Positions 1 to 11,482 of a stretch of DNA of 52,016 nucleotides are shown in pieces. The notes below the pieces were generated by a model. That model worked only from the letters and a program-made list of their open reading frames with translations. It was not told the DNA's origin and did no database searches. A program made the position numbers and the translations under genes. Source of the DNA: Silene noctiflora (lineage: Eukaryota; Streptophyta; Magnoliopsida; Caryophyllales; Caryophyllaceae); contig VHZZ01000003.1 of NCBI GenBank assembly GCA_009801015.1, positions 843,634 through 895,649 of the forward strand, read 5' to 3'. Numbering within the stretch: the stretch's first letter is position 1; each line of letters begins with the position of its first letter.

Positions 1-612
1 CGATCGAGTGACCACAGCTAGATCGAGTGACCCACTATCACTCCTCCACTAAGGACCAGACGAGACTTGGCAAGCGTTACGGTCGGTCAACGCTATTCAA
101 AGGCCCCATAAGGGCGGGTATTACAAACTCTCTCAACCAAAATCCTCAAATATTCATCATCCTACATCACCACCTTCGACACCCCTCCACCACCGTCGCT
201 GCCCAGATACTTCACTGCCGACCACGCCTCACCGTCAGCACACCGTTGCTACACCGCCACACCGCTGCCACAAGTAATGTTTTTTTGGAATTTATTTAGA
301 TCGAATTTTCTTAATTTGAAGTATAAATTAGACTAGGATTGTTGTTTGCATATATTATTAGTGTTTAAATGGTTATTGTTGATGGAATTAGAATTAATTA
401 GTTGCAATTTTCACATATAATTGATTTGAGGTGAATTCAATTAGTTAGTGATGTAATTTGTTTGATTTCAATTGAAATATGTTAGTTTGTGTTGAAGTCG
501 TGTTAATTAGTTTGTATTTGTTGTTTTCGTGTTGATTTAATCTTCCAAATCGTGTGTAATCTTTCATTTCGTGTTGTCGTTGGGACATTTCGTGTTTTTT
601 TGCAATTCGTTG
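1..612. other. intergenic, no gene seen
   Basis: No open frame here resembles a known protein. The first ~300 bases are GC-richer and read like the edge of a repeat (GATCGAGTGACC motif twice near the start), but I could not identify a family. Bases 300-600 are AT-rich, with many GTGTTG/TTGTTG words. Confidence 0.4.
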
Positions 613-1001
613 CCATGGAGAAGATGAAGGCATTCATCATCTTCCCCATGGCTGTGCGTTGAATCTGGGCGTGGACACCATGGGAGTAGCGACAAGATTC
701 ATCGTCAGCCCATGGGTGTGCATTGATGTTCAACGTGCGTCCCATGGAGATGTGATGAATATTGTCGTGCGTCCATGGCATGGAAGCAGCAGTAGTCGCC
801 TACCCATGGAGTATACAACAAAATTCAGCGTCATACCATGGCTGGCACGTTATCATTCATCGTCATACCATGGTCTCGCGTTGACATTCATCACATATTC
901 ATGGTTTTGATGATGAATATCTTCATCACNTCCATGGGTCTCACGTTGAGTTTCAACGTGACACCATGGTGGTGATGAAGATATTCACCATCCTACCATG
1001 G
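613..1001. repeat. 13-unit CCATGG palindrome array, ~32-bp period
   Basis: The hexamer CCATGG starts at 613, 646, 678, 710, 742, 773, 804, 836, 868, 932, 964 and 996, and a one-base variant (TCATGG) sits at 899. Spacing is 31-33 bases throughout. The anchors are conserved while the spacers have diverged. Several spacers are dyads themselves: TCACGTTGA...TCAACGTGA at 941-960, and GATGAA...TTCATC around 913-927. Spacers with a GATGAA/TTCATC core tend to alternate with spacers with a CGTTGA/TCAACG core. Open frames across it on both strands are by-products of the repeat. Confidence 0.85.
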
Positions 1002-1767
1002 ACAGCAACATAAAACGTGATTGACAAAATTTCAACCAAAATATTATCATTCCGACTACAACTCAAACGAAATCAACACAAATTCAATATAATACGGCAA
1101 CATATACACTAATTAATCCAACAACACAAAACAACAATTAAAATCAACCAAATTAAATGTATCAAACTAAAATCAACACAAAAAGGAAAAATTCTGACTA
1201 TTTCGTTAATTCACAATGCGATTAATTAATTTACGTACCGGAGAATCGGGTGAATTTTGTTCCGCCATGTAAAAAACGTAAGTTGTTGTTGTCGGGTTAT
1301 TTTTTTTATTTTTATTTTTTTAAATTAATTGGAATTTAGGAGAATTTGAGAGGAAAATTCTAGAGAGAGAATTGGTGAGTTTATTGTCCAAGGACAAAAC
1401 GGTAATTCAGAATGAAAACGCCGACTACAATCACTAAAACGTCGACTACAAAAATCAACCCCCTAAAATTAGAACTCAAAAAGATCGTGACAATTAAAAT
1501 AAGCAACATAATCCAAGATATATAACCGTTTTGCAAAAGAGTTACCCGTATTTGATTTGATTAGGTAAGCCATGAACAAATGAAAAGAAAGCAAAGTCCT
1601 CTACTTTCTCTTGAACCTTCCTGGCTTCTTGTTATTAATTAACTCACTTTCCCCCAATTACTTGCTTATAAATCAATCTAATCAAATCAATTTTAACCTA
1701 ATTTTCATCATAATTTTAATTCAATCCCAGACAACGGCAACAATAACAACAATTCAACACAAAAGAC
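1002..1767. promoter_or_regulatory. upstream region and probable 5' leader of the UFD1-domain gene
   Basis: AT-rich DNA without a protein-like frame. The C- and A-rich stretch at about 1690-1767, just before the ATG at 1768, has the composition of a plant 5' leader. No TATA box could be assigned with confidence. A segment around 1350-1450 (AATTGGTGAGTTT and repeated GTCGACTACAA words) may be a repeat remnant. Confidence 0.35.
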
Positions 1768-4700
1768 ATGGATTTCGAGCTACGAAGAGCGAGGGAAAAG
1801 CTATTGAAAGAACAAAAGGAGAGAAAAGAAAGAGCAAAATTGAAACTTGATCGTGAAAATAAGGCTAAAATTGAAGCTTCTCGTATACGTCAAGCTGTTG
1901 AATCTGCTCAACGTATTCGTCGTATCGATGCCGCCGAAGCTCAAGCTAAGGTTTCATTTTTTTGCCCTGATTTTTGTTGTTCTTTTGATTTGTAATTGGG
2001 TTTTTTTAATTTTGTTAATTGAATTGGGCAGTTTTTGTTTTGGCATTTTTTATTTGATAGTTTGATCAAGCTAAAGATTGTTTTTGTTGCCCTAATTGTT
2101 GTTCTTTTGATTTGTAATTGGGTTTTTTTAATTTTGTTAATTGAATTGGGCAGTTTTTGTTTTGGCATTTTTTATTTGATAGTTTGATCAAGCTAAAGAT
2201 TGTTTTTGTTGCCCTAATTGTTGTTCTTTTGATTTGTAATTAGGTTGTTTTGTTATGTTAATTGGATTGTTTTTGTTTTGGTATTTGTGATTTGATAATT
2301 TGATCAAGTCTAGGGTTTTGTAGTTGCCCTAATCGTTATTCTTTTAATTTGCAATTGGGTTGTTTTATTTTGTTAATTGATTTTGTATTGGCATTTGTGA
2401 TTTGGTATCTGTTGTCGGATTTTTGGGATGTTGAATTGTTGATTGAGATGAAGATTGGAAGGAAAATGGGGTTTTGGGATTATAGGAATATGTGAATTAT
2501 TTCGTCTATCCCATTCATTTGTTTACCATTGATTGAAATCCGTGTAGAAAAGGAAGTATAGATAAGCACTTGATTGGGACGCTGTGAGTAATAAGATGGC
2601 AATGCTCTAAAGGAGCGATCTTTTTACGCTACGAATGAATTTAGGGAATTAATTATAAGATGTTAATCAAAGAACTGAAGTGGGGATTAGTAGTTCAAGA
2701 AGGTGAAGTGATTGATTAAGGTATATTTTTGAGGAAGTTTATGGTTGGGCCATTAGGAGAAACTTGTCGCAAATATGGGACTTTAAGGTGGTGATAGTGG
2801 TGGTGGTGGTGGTGGTAGTGTTGTTTGTAGTAATTTGACTCTAGATCTCTTGAATGAAAGAACCGTGTTTTGTAAGTGAGCAAGACTTAAATTGTAACAT
2901 GTTGATTGAGAAATGAAGTATGGATTACATTTTAAGGCGCGTTATATTTAAAAGGGTTTAGCCTTCTCTTGTTTGGTGTAGGATTGGCTGATTGAGAGAA
3001 TGATACAGCTAGCATGGCTATTTTAATGGATGAATTTGATTTGGGAAGGAAGAATTGTTCAGGCGCTCAACCTTTGCTTGTTCAAGATGTGATCTTTAGA
3101 GTGGTATAGCCAGATTTAATGGTTGAATTAGACAGGAGAAGGAAGAGTGGTTTAGCTCTTTCTTGCTTAGAGTATCACCTTTGAGTGTGTTATAACCAGC
3201 ATGGCAGTTTTTATGGAAGAATTAGAGTTGAGAAGAAAGAGAGATAAGTTAACGGAATTTTTCAGCGTTGATGTGTTTGTTAGATAGGTAGTTTGAAACT
3301 TTGGCTTGAATGAGGAATTGAGGTACTTTAAAATCAGAGTAATAAGGGATTGTGATCAGGCGTAATTGGCGGTTTCCTCTTTATTGGTTAATGATGATGG
3401 TCTTAAGGAAAAACTTAATCATGTAATAAGGGAGTACATGATTAAGTATATGGTTGAAACTAGGTGGAATTTCGGCTTAACATGATAGTTGCACAAATGA
3501 AAAAAATTCTTGAGGTGGTTTGTATAACGTACTGATTTTTGCTTAGGCTGTGATAGCAGTGTCTCTTCAAGTCATAGCCTTCTTGTGTGTTATTGATGTT
3601 GTTAGCATGGCAATGTGGGTAAGGAAACCGTAGCTTTTACCTAACCACTTCTTTTTTTAGTCGAGGCCTTGCTGGGATGACAAAATAGTTAACAAGGGAG
3701 GACATGAAGTTTCCACAAGCATGTTCAAAATGTCGTTCGGATAAGTTTGAGACTTTGCTTTCTAAACATGCAAGAGGATAATATTCAGGGTCTACTCGTT
3801 CTTCTTCTTCTACGACTCTTTAATGGGCATATGGTTCTTATGTCATTCCTGTTTACATGAGGTTTAGCCTAATTGATTTGCAAACGTGCCACACTTGCAC
3901 ATTATTGAAATTAAGTTTTCTAGAGGTGAAAAAAAGCGAATGAGAGAGACGTCTCTGTGATAATTGTAAGATTCGGTTATAGAACCTATATGTTTGTTTT
4001 GACTAAGCAAACTCTGTGTAGTATCTGTTGAGTGCACGTTTGGTGTAGGTATTTGTAGTTCCCTGTAAGATAATAATTAACACCTACATGAAATTTCTGA
4101 CAGGCAGATCAACAGATGGAAGAAAGTCTTTTGTCTGGAGGAGGAATCATGTTTTCCCGGGTCTTAGAAGCTGTACCTTTTCCTGGTGTTGGAGATAAGA
4201 TCAAGTTACCGCCAACTTGTTTTACTGAACTGTCTGATCAAGGTGCTTTTGACAAAGGACCTGTGTACTTCCGGTTATCCATCGCTGGGCAAGAACGTAC
4301 ATCTGATACCGCTAGTGGAAGTGAGGGCCACGGAGTGACTCATTCAGGTGTACTGGAATTCACAGCAGAAGAAGGATGTGTTGCCCTTCCACCACATGTG
4401 TGGAACAACCTACTCTCGTCAGAAACGCCAATGACTCCGCTGATTGAGGTTCAGTATGTCCGTTTACCAAAAGGATCTTATGCAAAACTTCAGTCAGATG
4501 AGGTTGCCTTTTTGGAAGTACCAAATCACAAGGCTGTCCTTGAAACGACCCTCCGTCAACATGCTACCCTTTCTCAAGAGGATACAATCATGGTCAAACA
4601 TGGAGAGCTTACATTCAAGTTACATGTCCTCGAACTAAAGCCCTCGTCCAGTGTTTCTGTCCTAGAGACGGATATTGAGGTTGATATTGTCAATCCATTT

Positions 4701-5784
4701 TCAACCTCAGACATAAACAAACAAACCGTTCTGAAGCCGCTCACGTTTGGAGCATCAGAATCTGGGACTGTTGAGGAAGGGCAATATATGTATTACAAAT
4801 TCACTCTCGGAAATGATGCTTGGAATATAATCTCTTCTCATGATGCTAAACTAGAAGTGAAGTTAGATGTTGACACAGGCTCGGGAGATACTGATCTTTA
4901 CATGTCAAAGCATCCATTGCTTTATCCCACAAACCATCAGCATCAGTGGTCCTCACATGATGTGGGCTCCAAGACGTTGATTCTTAGCTCGCGGGATCAG
5001 AATCTGGAAGAGGCCACTTTTAGTATTGGAGTTTATGGGTTCAAAGGGATATCAAAGTATACAATATCAGTAAATTTTCAAGATAATAACTCCAATCGTG
5101 GCCAGCAAGCTGGTTTATCTTCATCAGCCCTTGATGCAGATACACTGGAATGCGGGAATTGCAAGCATTTCATACCTAGTAGAAGTATAGCTTTGCATGA
5201 AGCCTATTGTCGTAGACACAATGTCATATGTCAGCATGCAGGTTGTGGAGTCGTTCTCCGAGTGGAGAATGCCAAAAACCATGTGCATTGCAGTCGATGT
5301 GGGAAGGCCTTTCAGCAGGCAGAGATGGAGAAGCACATGAAAGTGTTCCATGAACCCATCCATTGTTCATGTGGAGTAGTTCTTGAGAAGGAAGAAATGG
5401 TGAGTATAAACTATAAAATTCTAGTTTCCTTTCAGCGTGTGATGCGTGTATATTTATCGTGATTTTGTTTTTATATTGTGTACTTGTGGCTAGTTTATTT
5501 CACTTTAACTTTTAGGCTTTCAGCCCTGTTTTTTAATATATGTTCTAATTTTTCAGGTCCAACATCAGTCTACTATATGCCCAATGCGCATGATAACATG
5601 CCGCTTTTGTGGAGATATTGTCCAAGCTGGGAGTTCACCTATGGACATGCGAGATCATTTAAGAGGACTTTCGGAGCATGAGAGCTTATGTGGTTCGAGG
5701 ACTGCCCCATGTGATTCTTGTGGGCGTTCCGTCATGTTGAAAGAGATGGACATTCACCGGATTGCTGTTCACCCAAACAACTAA
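1768..5784 (+). CDS. UFD1-domain protein with C-terminal TRAF-type zinc fingers (PRLI-interacting factor K-like)
   Basis: Three exons join in phase: 1768-1950, 4104-5399 and 5557-5784, giving 568 residues. Exon 1 encodes a highly charged helix rich in Arg, Lys and Glu (residues 1-61), likely coiled coil. Residues ~78-250 form a UFD1-type double-psi barrel region (FSRVLEAVPFPGVGDK; GVLEFTAEEGC). A middle domain follows, and from ~410 to the end run repeated Cys/His pairs (CGNCKHF, CSRCGKAF, CRFCGDI, CDSCGRS) typical of TRAF-like zinc fingers. The architecture and length match the plant family named after PRLI-interacting factor K (about 560 aa in Arabidopsis, from memory). UFD1 proteins work with CDC48/p97 in ubiquitin-dependent degradation; that role is inferred for this variant. 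Intron 1 is 2.15 kb and has internal tandem repeats. The start is the first ATG before the charged helix. All key Cys residues are present and I see no break. Confidence 0.92.
1960..2440. repeat. ~122-bp tandem repeat in intron 1
   Basis: The word GTTCTTTTGATTTGTAAT recurs at 1979, 2101 and 2223 (period 122), and a diverged fourth copy lies near 2336. Copies 1 and 2 are nearly identical; copies 3 and 4 drift progressively. The unit begins just after the exon 1 donor, so the array arose by duplication of the start of the intron. Confidence 0.85.
2441..4103 (+). other. remainder of intron 1 of the UFD1-domain gene
   Basis: Non-coding, ending in the acceptor CAG at 4101-4103. It holds a short GGT/GTG run at ~2795-2820. 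Several loosely similar stretches around 2940-3260 (pattern TTTAGCCTTCTCTTG... / CTCAACCTTTGCTTG...) suggest old internal duplication. No gene is seen inside. Confidence 0.6.
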
Positions 5785-6250
5785 AGCTCTCGTTCTTATC
5801 AATTCTCATCCAACATTCTATTCATTCTGGAAGCTGGAAATTGTCTGTTCCGAGTTCCAACAAACGATCCATATTCGTGGTAATGAAGACATAATTGAAT
5901 GGAAGTATATATGATTTTTCATCACGGGGGTTAGTGTATTACCTTATTGGATTGGGCGAGGATGTTCTTTGTGAATTGTATCATGATTTTCATCATTTGA
6001 AGAAAATTGTACCATGAATTTGTTGCGACTGTTGGACCGATTTGGGATATTCAGCTATACTGGTTTGTCATTGAAACTGTACGTTTAAACTCTTCAGTTT
6101 TTCATGTCATGTAGCCTCTCTTCTTGCCTGGCATTTTGGGGTGAACGTTATTTTCCCCCGATTCTTCTAAAAGTGTTTCCGACCCATATTCAACCCAACC
6201 CCGATAAAATACCTCTATTTCTAGAAGCTTTCATTTAAATTAACGATTTA

Positions 6251-6791
6251 GGCCCTGTTCTTTTGGGCTTAAAGTCACTTAACTTAAGTTCGCTTTAGAT
6301 CCTATAAGTTCAGGTCAGTTCAGATCCTATAAGTTCAGATCAGTTCAGATCCTATAAGTTCAGTTTAGATCCTATAAGTTCAGTTTAGTTCAGATCCTAT
6401 AAATTCAGTTCAGAAAACTTATATACGGAGTATTATTTTTACAAATCAATGCAAAAATATTTGACATTAATTATTCAATACATATATACTTTATGTTTTT
6501 AAAACAAAATTATCACTCTTCTCATTATTTTTTATCGTAATGTAATCGTAGTATAATGTATGAACGAACAACTCAATTTATATAAAGCGGAAAAATGTTA
6601 TTATCTTACCTTGTATTTTAGACTATATTTTCTTATCAATGCTTTCTCTCGGCTGCCCACTAATTTCTTGTAAATTTTTTGTTTAATCTCAATAAAATTT
6701 TGCATAACAACAACAACAACAACAATAATAAAAATAACAATAACAATAATAACAAGGTTTCTTACCTAATAAAAAAACAATAATAACAAGA

Positions 6792-6851
<60 letters not shown>

Positions 6852-7060
6852 GTTAAATTAAATTAATTAATTTAACAGATCCTGTAAGTTCAGTTCAGAT
6901 TCTATAAGTTCAGTAAGTTCAGTTCAGTTTAGATCTAATAAGTTCAGTTCAGATCGTATAAGTTCAGTTCAGTTTAGATCCAATAAATTCAGTTCAGATC
7001 CTATAAGTTCAGTTCAGTTCAGTTCAGATCAGATTCGTTTAAGTTCAAAAGAACAGAGCC
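6251..7060. mobile_element. PIF/Harbinger-like (Tourist-type) MITE, 810 bp
   Basis: The left end reads GGCCCTGTTCTTTTGGGCTT and the right end, reverse complemented, GGCTCTGTTCTTTTGAACTT. The element is flanked on both sides by TTA (6248-6250 and 7061-7063), the target duplication usual for Harbinger elements. Inside each end lies a run of the 16-mer GATCCTATAAGTTCAG and variants (about 6297-6415 and 6880-7030). The centre is a microsatellite-rich filler. There is no transposase frame, so it is non-autonomous. A similar end (GGCTTTGTTCTTTTGGACTT) occurs near 49985. Confidence 0.75.
6792..6850. repeat. (AAT)n microsatellite
   Basis: About 19 uninterrupted AAT units inside the Harbinger-like MITE, next to shorter AAC/AAT runs from 6709. 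Confidence 0.9.
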
Positions 7061-7142
7061 TTACACTGTTTAAAATATTCTCGATTCTCCACGACTCATG
7101 TTCAAATTTCAATTATGCCCATTTTCGCAAGTAGTTAACTTT

Positions 7143-7147
<5 letters not shown>

Positions 7148-7184
<37 letters not shown>
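7148..7184. repeat. poly(A) run of about 37
   Basis: A homopolymer run about 240 bp upstream of the truncated XLG gene. The neighbouring gene keeps its introns, so this is not evidence for retroposition of that gene. Confidence 0.85.
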
Positions 7185-7186
<2 letters not shown>

Positions 7187-7424
7187 CTAGCTCTAACAAG
7201 TTGACCCGGATAAAGTTCTAAAGATTTCGAACTTATCAGAGACTCTTGACTTAAATATCCAAATGCGTTGACCTTATAACTTGTAAAGCTGGAAGTCGTT
7301 GTCTTAATAATTTTAGTCTTAATTTTGTTGAATATGAACATCTTAGAGTTAGGTTGATCTTGCATTTTGGTGATTTATATTAATATCACACTCGATACTC
7401 GACCAAAGTGAAGTGTCGGGGTAA

Positions 7425-10122
7425 CATAGTCTGAGAACAAAGCTTGGAAGAAGTTCCAGGGCTGGGGCACTGTCTAGGGTGTTGGGTCCTCTTGAGGTTA
7501 AGCAGGTAATGAAAGCCGAGAGGGAATGTGTGGTTAACCAACTTCGACCTGAGCAATTAGTCGTTAACGGATTCCCGTTGAAGCCAGAGGAGATGGGTGC
7601 TTTAGTTGGGTGTCGGTTACCACCTCGGAAGCTTAAGGCAGGGGAGTATTGGTATGACAAAGAGACGGGTTTCTGGGGAAAGGTCAGCCATTTATCCATC
7701 AGTGTGCTTCTGGCATGAAATTTTGTGTCGTCCACAAGTTACGAGTAAATGCACTGAGTCCTTTGTTCGGTGTTGCAGGTGGGAGCGAAACCTGATAGAA
7801 TAATAAGTTCTTATTTAAACTTCACTGGAAGGCTGAGCTCTGATGCAAGCAGAGGCAAGACTGGAGTTCATATAAATGGTCGTGAGATTACTAAGCTTGA
7901 GCTGATAGTACTTAAGGTCAGGGTCTAGAATCTAACACTTACGCGTTTTAAAGCATATGAAATCGTCTCAATTGAAAGATGCGATGTATTGGCTTTCCGG
8001 CTTACTGTTTTTTCGAGTATTTTTGTTACAAAATTGCTTCGATCTGGTTTACATTGATAGCCACCTGCAAGTAACAGTGAGTTTTTTTCGTAATTAATTT
8101 TTAGATAGCAAATATTCCGTGTCCTCGTGATACTCATTTTTGGGTCTACGATGATGGCCGCTATGAGGAGGAAGCTCACTCTAAAACCAAGCCAAGTGCC
8201 TGGAAGAAGGTATGCATCAACGTTTCGCTAGTTTCATGGCTCAATATTTCTGCATCATCTGTGTCAAATACTCTTAAACTAAAGCGCTCTACTATAGGCG
8301 TCAACTCGTCTTGTTTGTGCATTGTTTTCTTTGCCTGTACCAAAAGGTCAACCACAAGGAGGTACAGATGAGACAAGCAAAAATTATGTGGTTCAGAACT
8401 ATGTTGAACAAAGAAGAATTCCGAAGCTTATCCTCCTCGGACTGGAGGGTTCTGGTACCAGCACATTCTTTAAACAGGTATTCTGACTGATACTTATTGT
8501 TCTGCTAAAGATGGTTTCTATGTTCACTGCCTCATGTAAACATTATATGACAGGCGAAGTTTTTGTACGGAAACTCGTTTACAGCAGAAGAACTGCAGGA
8601 TATCAAACTTACGATTCAAAACAATATGCATAAATATTTACGAATCTTACTAGATGCCAGAGAACGATTTGAGAAAGAAGACATGGTAGGGGCAGGCAAC
8701 AAAAGTTCTGAAGCCGGTAATAGCTTTGAGCTGCTTAATTTGTCTTATGACTGTTGGTTCTGTTGGCATAATCATTATCACATACTTTATTTCGTATATA
8801 TGTAGACTGGAATTCGGAGTTGCAGTCCACTCGGACAAGGCAGAGCATTTACTCAATCAATCAGAGCCTCGAGCATTTCTCTAACTGGCAACCGGACACT
8901 TCTGCAGCGGGTGATTTGGATGCATTCTTGCTTGTTACCACTGACACAAGGGAGTGTTCTCCTTCAGTTGAAGAAGTGTGGAGCGATCCTGCTATACAGG
9001 AGGCATATAAGAGAAAAGACGAGATTCAATCCCTTCCCGATGTTGCTGAATACTTTCTAAACCAGGTATCTGCTAGACAGGGAATTTTATCATTGTTGGA
9101 GTGCTATGTCATCAGGAATGTGTGTGTCGTAAGTGCTAGATTCGACTGTTTTAATTAGTCGAGTCCTGCATTACTGATTAGAATGTCAACACTCAACTCC
9201 CTGTTTCTTCTCGCTCACTACAGGCTGTTGAGGTGTTCAGGAATGAATATGTACCTTCAGAGATGGACATATTGTATGCAGAAGCACCAGAACTGTTAAC
9301 CCAAGATAACGGGTTTCTGGAATTTTCCCATGAAGATCATAGCCCAATGTCCGAACCTAACACTAAAAATCCAGATGCATTTCCATCATCGACCAAGTAA
9401 TATCCCTTTTCTTCTCCGGGTAATTGATTACAGTTTGCTAAATTAAGATTACTCTTAACTTTGAGTCTTCAGACATTGGCAACCTCCCTGCCAAAGTACC
9501 CAAGTGCACTGTACTACCTTCGTCGTTTTTTAACTTCTTCAGGCTGTTCATTTTCCAGTTAATCCCCACTTCATGCAGGTATCAGTTAATCAGGTTAACG
9601 GCAGAGGCAATGAGCAAATCGTCTAATGGTAAGTTGGTGGAGATGTCCGAAGACATAAAGGCTGTAGTCTTCTGTGTTGCTCTGAGTGATTATAACCAAA
9701 CACGGATTGATCCAGGAAGTGAGACCCTCGGAAACAAGCTGATGCAAAGCAAAGAGCTATTCAAGAAGGTGATCAGTAACCCAATCTTCCGGGATGTCCC
9801 TTGTGTACTTTTACTGAACAAGTATGACCTTTTCGAGGAGAAATTAAGACGGGTGCCCTGGACGACATGTGAATGGTTTAGCGATTTCTGCCCAATTGGG
9901 TATAATTGTACTGACCAGGTTTTAGCTAACCAAGGTTACCTTCACATAGCTATGAAGTTCAGGGAGGTCTATACATCAATTACAGGTATGAAGCTCTTTG
10001 TATGGCAATCCAATGCAAGGGATCGTGTGAATGTCGATGAGGCGTTTAAGTACATAAGGGAGGTTATCAAAAGAGATGGAAAAAACGAAGGGGACTTGTG
10101 TGATAGTGCTCAAGAAGAGTGA
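7425..10122 (+). CDS. 5'-truncated extra-large G protein (XLG-like), G-alpha part intact
   Basis: Eight exons join in phase: ~7425-7682, 7779-7916, 8105-8209, 8298-8477, 8554-8716, 8806-9065, 9224-9396 and 9579-10122 (about 606 codons including the stop; first in-frame ATG at 7509). Recognisable XLG blocks occur in order: [32 protein letters not shown], a P-loop-like [47 protein letters not shown] and the guanine-specificity NKYD. Plant XLGs act as unusual Ca-dependent G-alpha subunits in defence and development and are normally about 850-900 aa, with an N-terminal nuclear/cysteine-rich region. That region is absent: an in-frame stop lies at 7422-7424, and upstream DNA is a MITE and poly(A). 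No frameshift was found. It could be a transcribed short form or a young pseudogene; the intact introns and frame argue for recent origin or selection. Confidence 0.82.
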
Positions 10123-10422
10123 ATCGATTGGATGCAACTCGCTGCCAAAAAAAAAAATATTGGATGGAACTGTTGTGCATATGTGACTGTGGAAAACAGC
10201 GACTGTTGCATAGTGTCACGGAGGAAAAATATTTATGATAAAATGGTCACTTTTTTCTGTCATCGCAACATACAACAGTCGGCTACAAAACCTATACGTA
10301 ATTGTAAATGATGCATGAAAGACTCAATGTCCGCCTGTTCGGAGTTTTAAGCTTGATTTACTTCTGGAATTTTGTTTTCTAATATGCTGATTCACAGTTC
10401 AATTTGTTTGAAATTAAAATTA
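10123..10422 (+). other. 3' flank of the XLG-like gene
   Basis: Probable 3' untranslated region followed by intergenic DNA. An imperfect motif pair around 10167-10280 (GGAACTGTTG.. / ..CAACAGTCGG) could form a weak hairpin. It ends at the target duplication of the MULE. Confidence 0.4.
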
Positions 10423-11283
10423 GGGTTTTTTTGTCAAACACAACCTTTAAAAAAACCAAAATTTCAAACACCACCTTTAAAAAAAAAAGTTTGTCAAACA
10501 CAACCTTTAATATTTTTTTTTTGTCAAACCCGACTTTTTGGCCGGATTTTGACAACTTTCTAACCACTTGCAATGAGGTGACTTTTAGTTTATATTTGAG
10601 ATAGCAAACGAGGTCGGTTTGAGTTGTTCTTGGACTCGTTGGAAAGGTGGGAGTATAGACTTTTCAGGGGTTGTTAACACGGTGGCCAAAGGTAGCCTTA
10701 TGTGAGGTCGATTGGTGCGTAAAGTAAGGTTGGTCAGAGAAAAGGTTGTAACTTTGGGTTTACAATGGGTGGTTGGAGGATTTTTGTGGGTCTTTTAATG
10801 GGGTTATGATGTGTTGTTTGGTCTGAAATTTGGTATGCAAGTCGAGAGGAGTGCAAGGTATGTCGTAGTTGTGTTGTTTGTGGTGGTCGTTGGTTGCAAG
10901 TGGTGGATCGAGGAGAATGAATTGACCCAAAAAAATCCTACTTTTACTTACATAAACCCTCTATGAACAGCCTTACTTTAGACATCAATCTACCCCACAT
11001 AAAGCCACATTTGACCACCGTGTAAACAAGCACTGGAGAGCTTGTACTCCCACCTTTCCAACGAGTCCAAGAACACTTCAAACCAACCTCGTTTGCTATA
11101 TCAAACATCAACTGAAAATCACCCCATTGCAAATGTTCAAACTCTCGTCAAAATGCAGAATTCTGCGGCCAAAGTCGTGTTTGACAAAAAAAATTTATTA
11201 AAGGTTGTATTTGACAAACTTTTTTTTTAAAGGTGGTGTTTGGAATTTTGGTTTTTTTAAAGGTTGTGTTTGACAAAAAACCC
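10423..11283. mobile_element. Mutator-like foldback element (non-autonomous MULE), 861 bp
   Basis: Both ends read GGGTTTTTTGTCAAACACAA (left copy with one extra T; right copy reverse complemented). The inverted arms extend roughly 250 bp, to around 10670 on the left and 11035 on the right (CTTGGACTCGTTGGAAAGGT, reverse complemented at the right). Perfect 9-bp direct repeats TTAAAATTA flank it at 10414-10422 and 11284-11292, the hallmark of Mutator insertions. No transposase frame is present. The element lies between the tail-to-tail ends of the XLG-like gene and CMT2. Confidence 0.9.
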
Positions 11284-11337
11284 TTAAAATTATCATCAAT
11301 GTTTTTTTTTTTTGGTTTTTTCTACTCTGACTCGTCA

Positions 11338-11482
11338 TATTTTTCCGAATTCTAAGATAAGATATGCAGTCAATTTATCAAAATAATACAAGGTACTCCT
11401 GATGGATAAATAGTACACGGGCATATTCGATGTTTTTAAAAAAAAAAAAAAAACAAGGATATATGTTAGAATTCGGAAAAAC
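11338..11482. repeat. small inverted repeat, 17-bp arms
   Basis: TTTTTCCGAATTCTAA at ~11340 is repeated in reverse complement at ~11465-11481, with a poly(A) run between. It may be a short MITE just beyond the 3' end of CMT2. No clear target duplication was found. Confidence 0.5.

Noticed and set aside
1..300. LTR retrotransposon end
   Set aside because: The composition is suggestive, but no primer-binding site, polypurine tract or matching second LTR is visible in the window.
503..910. Frames on both strands across the CCATGG array
   Set aside because: They arise from the regular repeat, which places ATG every ~32 bp; there is no protein similarity and no conserved codon pattern.
613..1001. 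CRISPR array
   Set aside because: The ~32-bp periodicity invites the idea, but the repeated part is only 6 bp, the spacers are related to each other, there are no cas genes, and the genome is a plant nucleus.
7148..7184. Poly(A) as a sign that the XLG-like copy is a retrogene
   Set aside because: The run is upstream of the gene and the gene retains seven introns.
7349..7735. 128-codon minus-strand frame
   Set aside because: Antisense of the first XLG exon, without any family resemblance.
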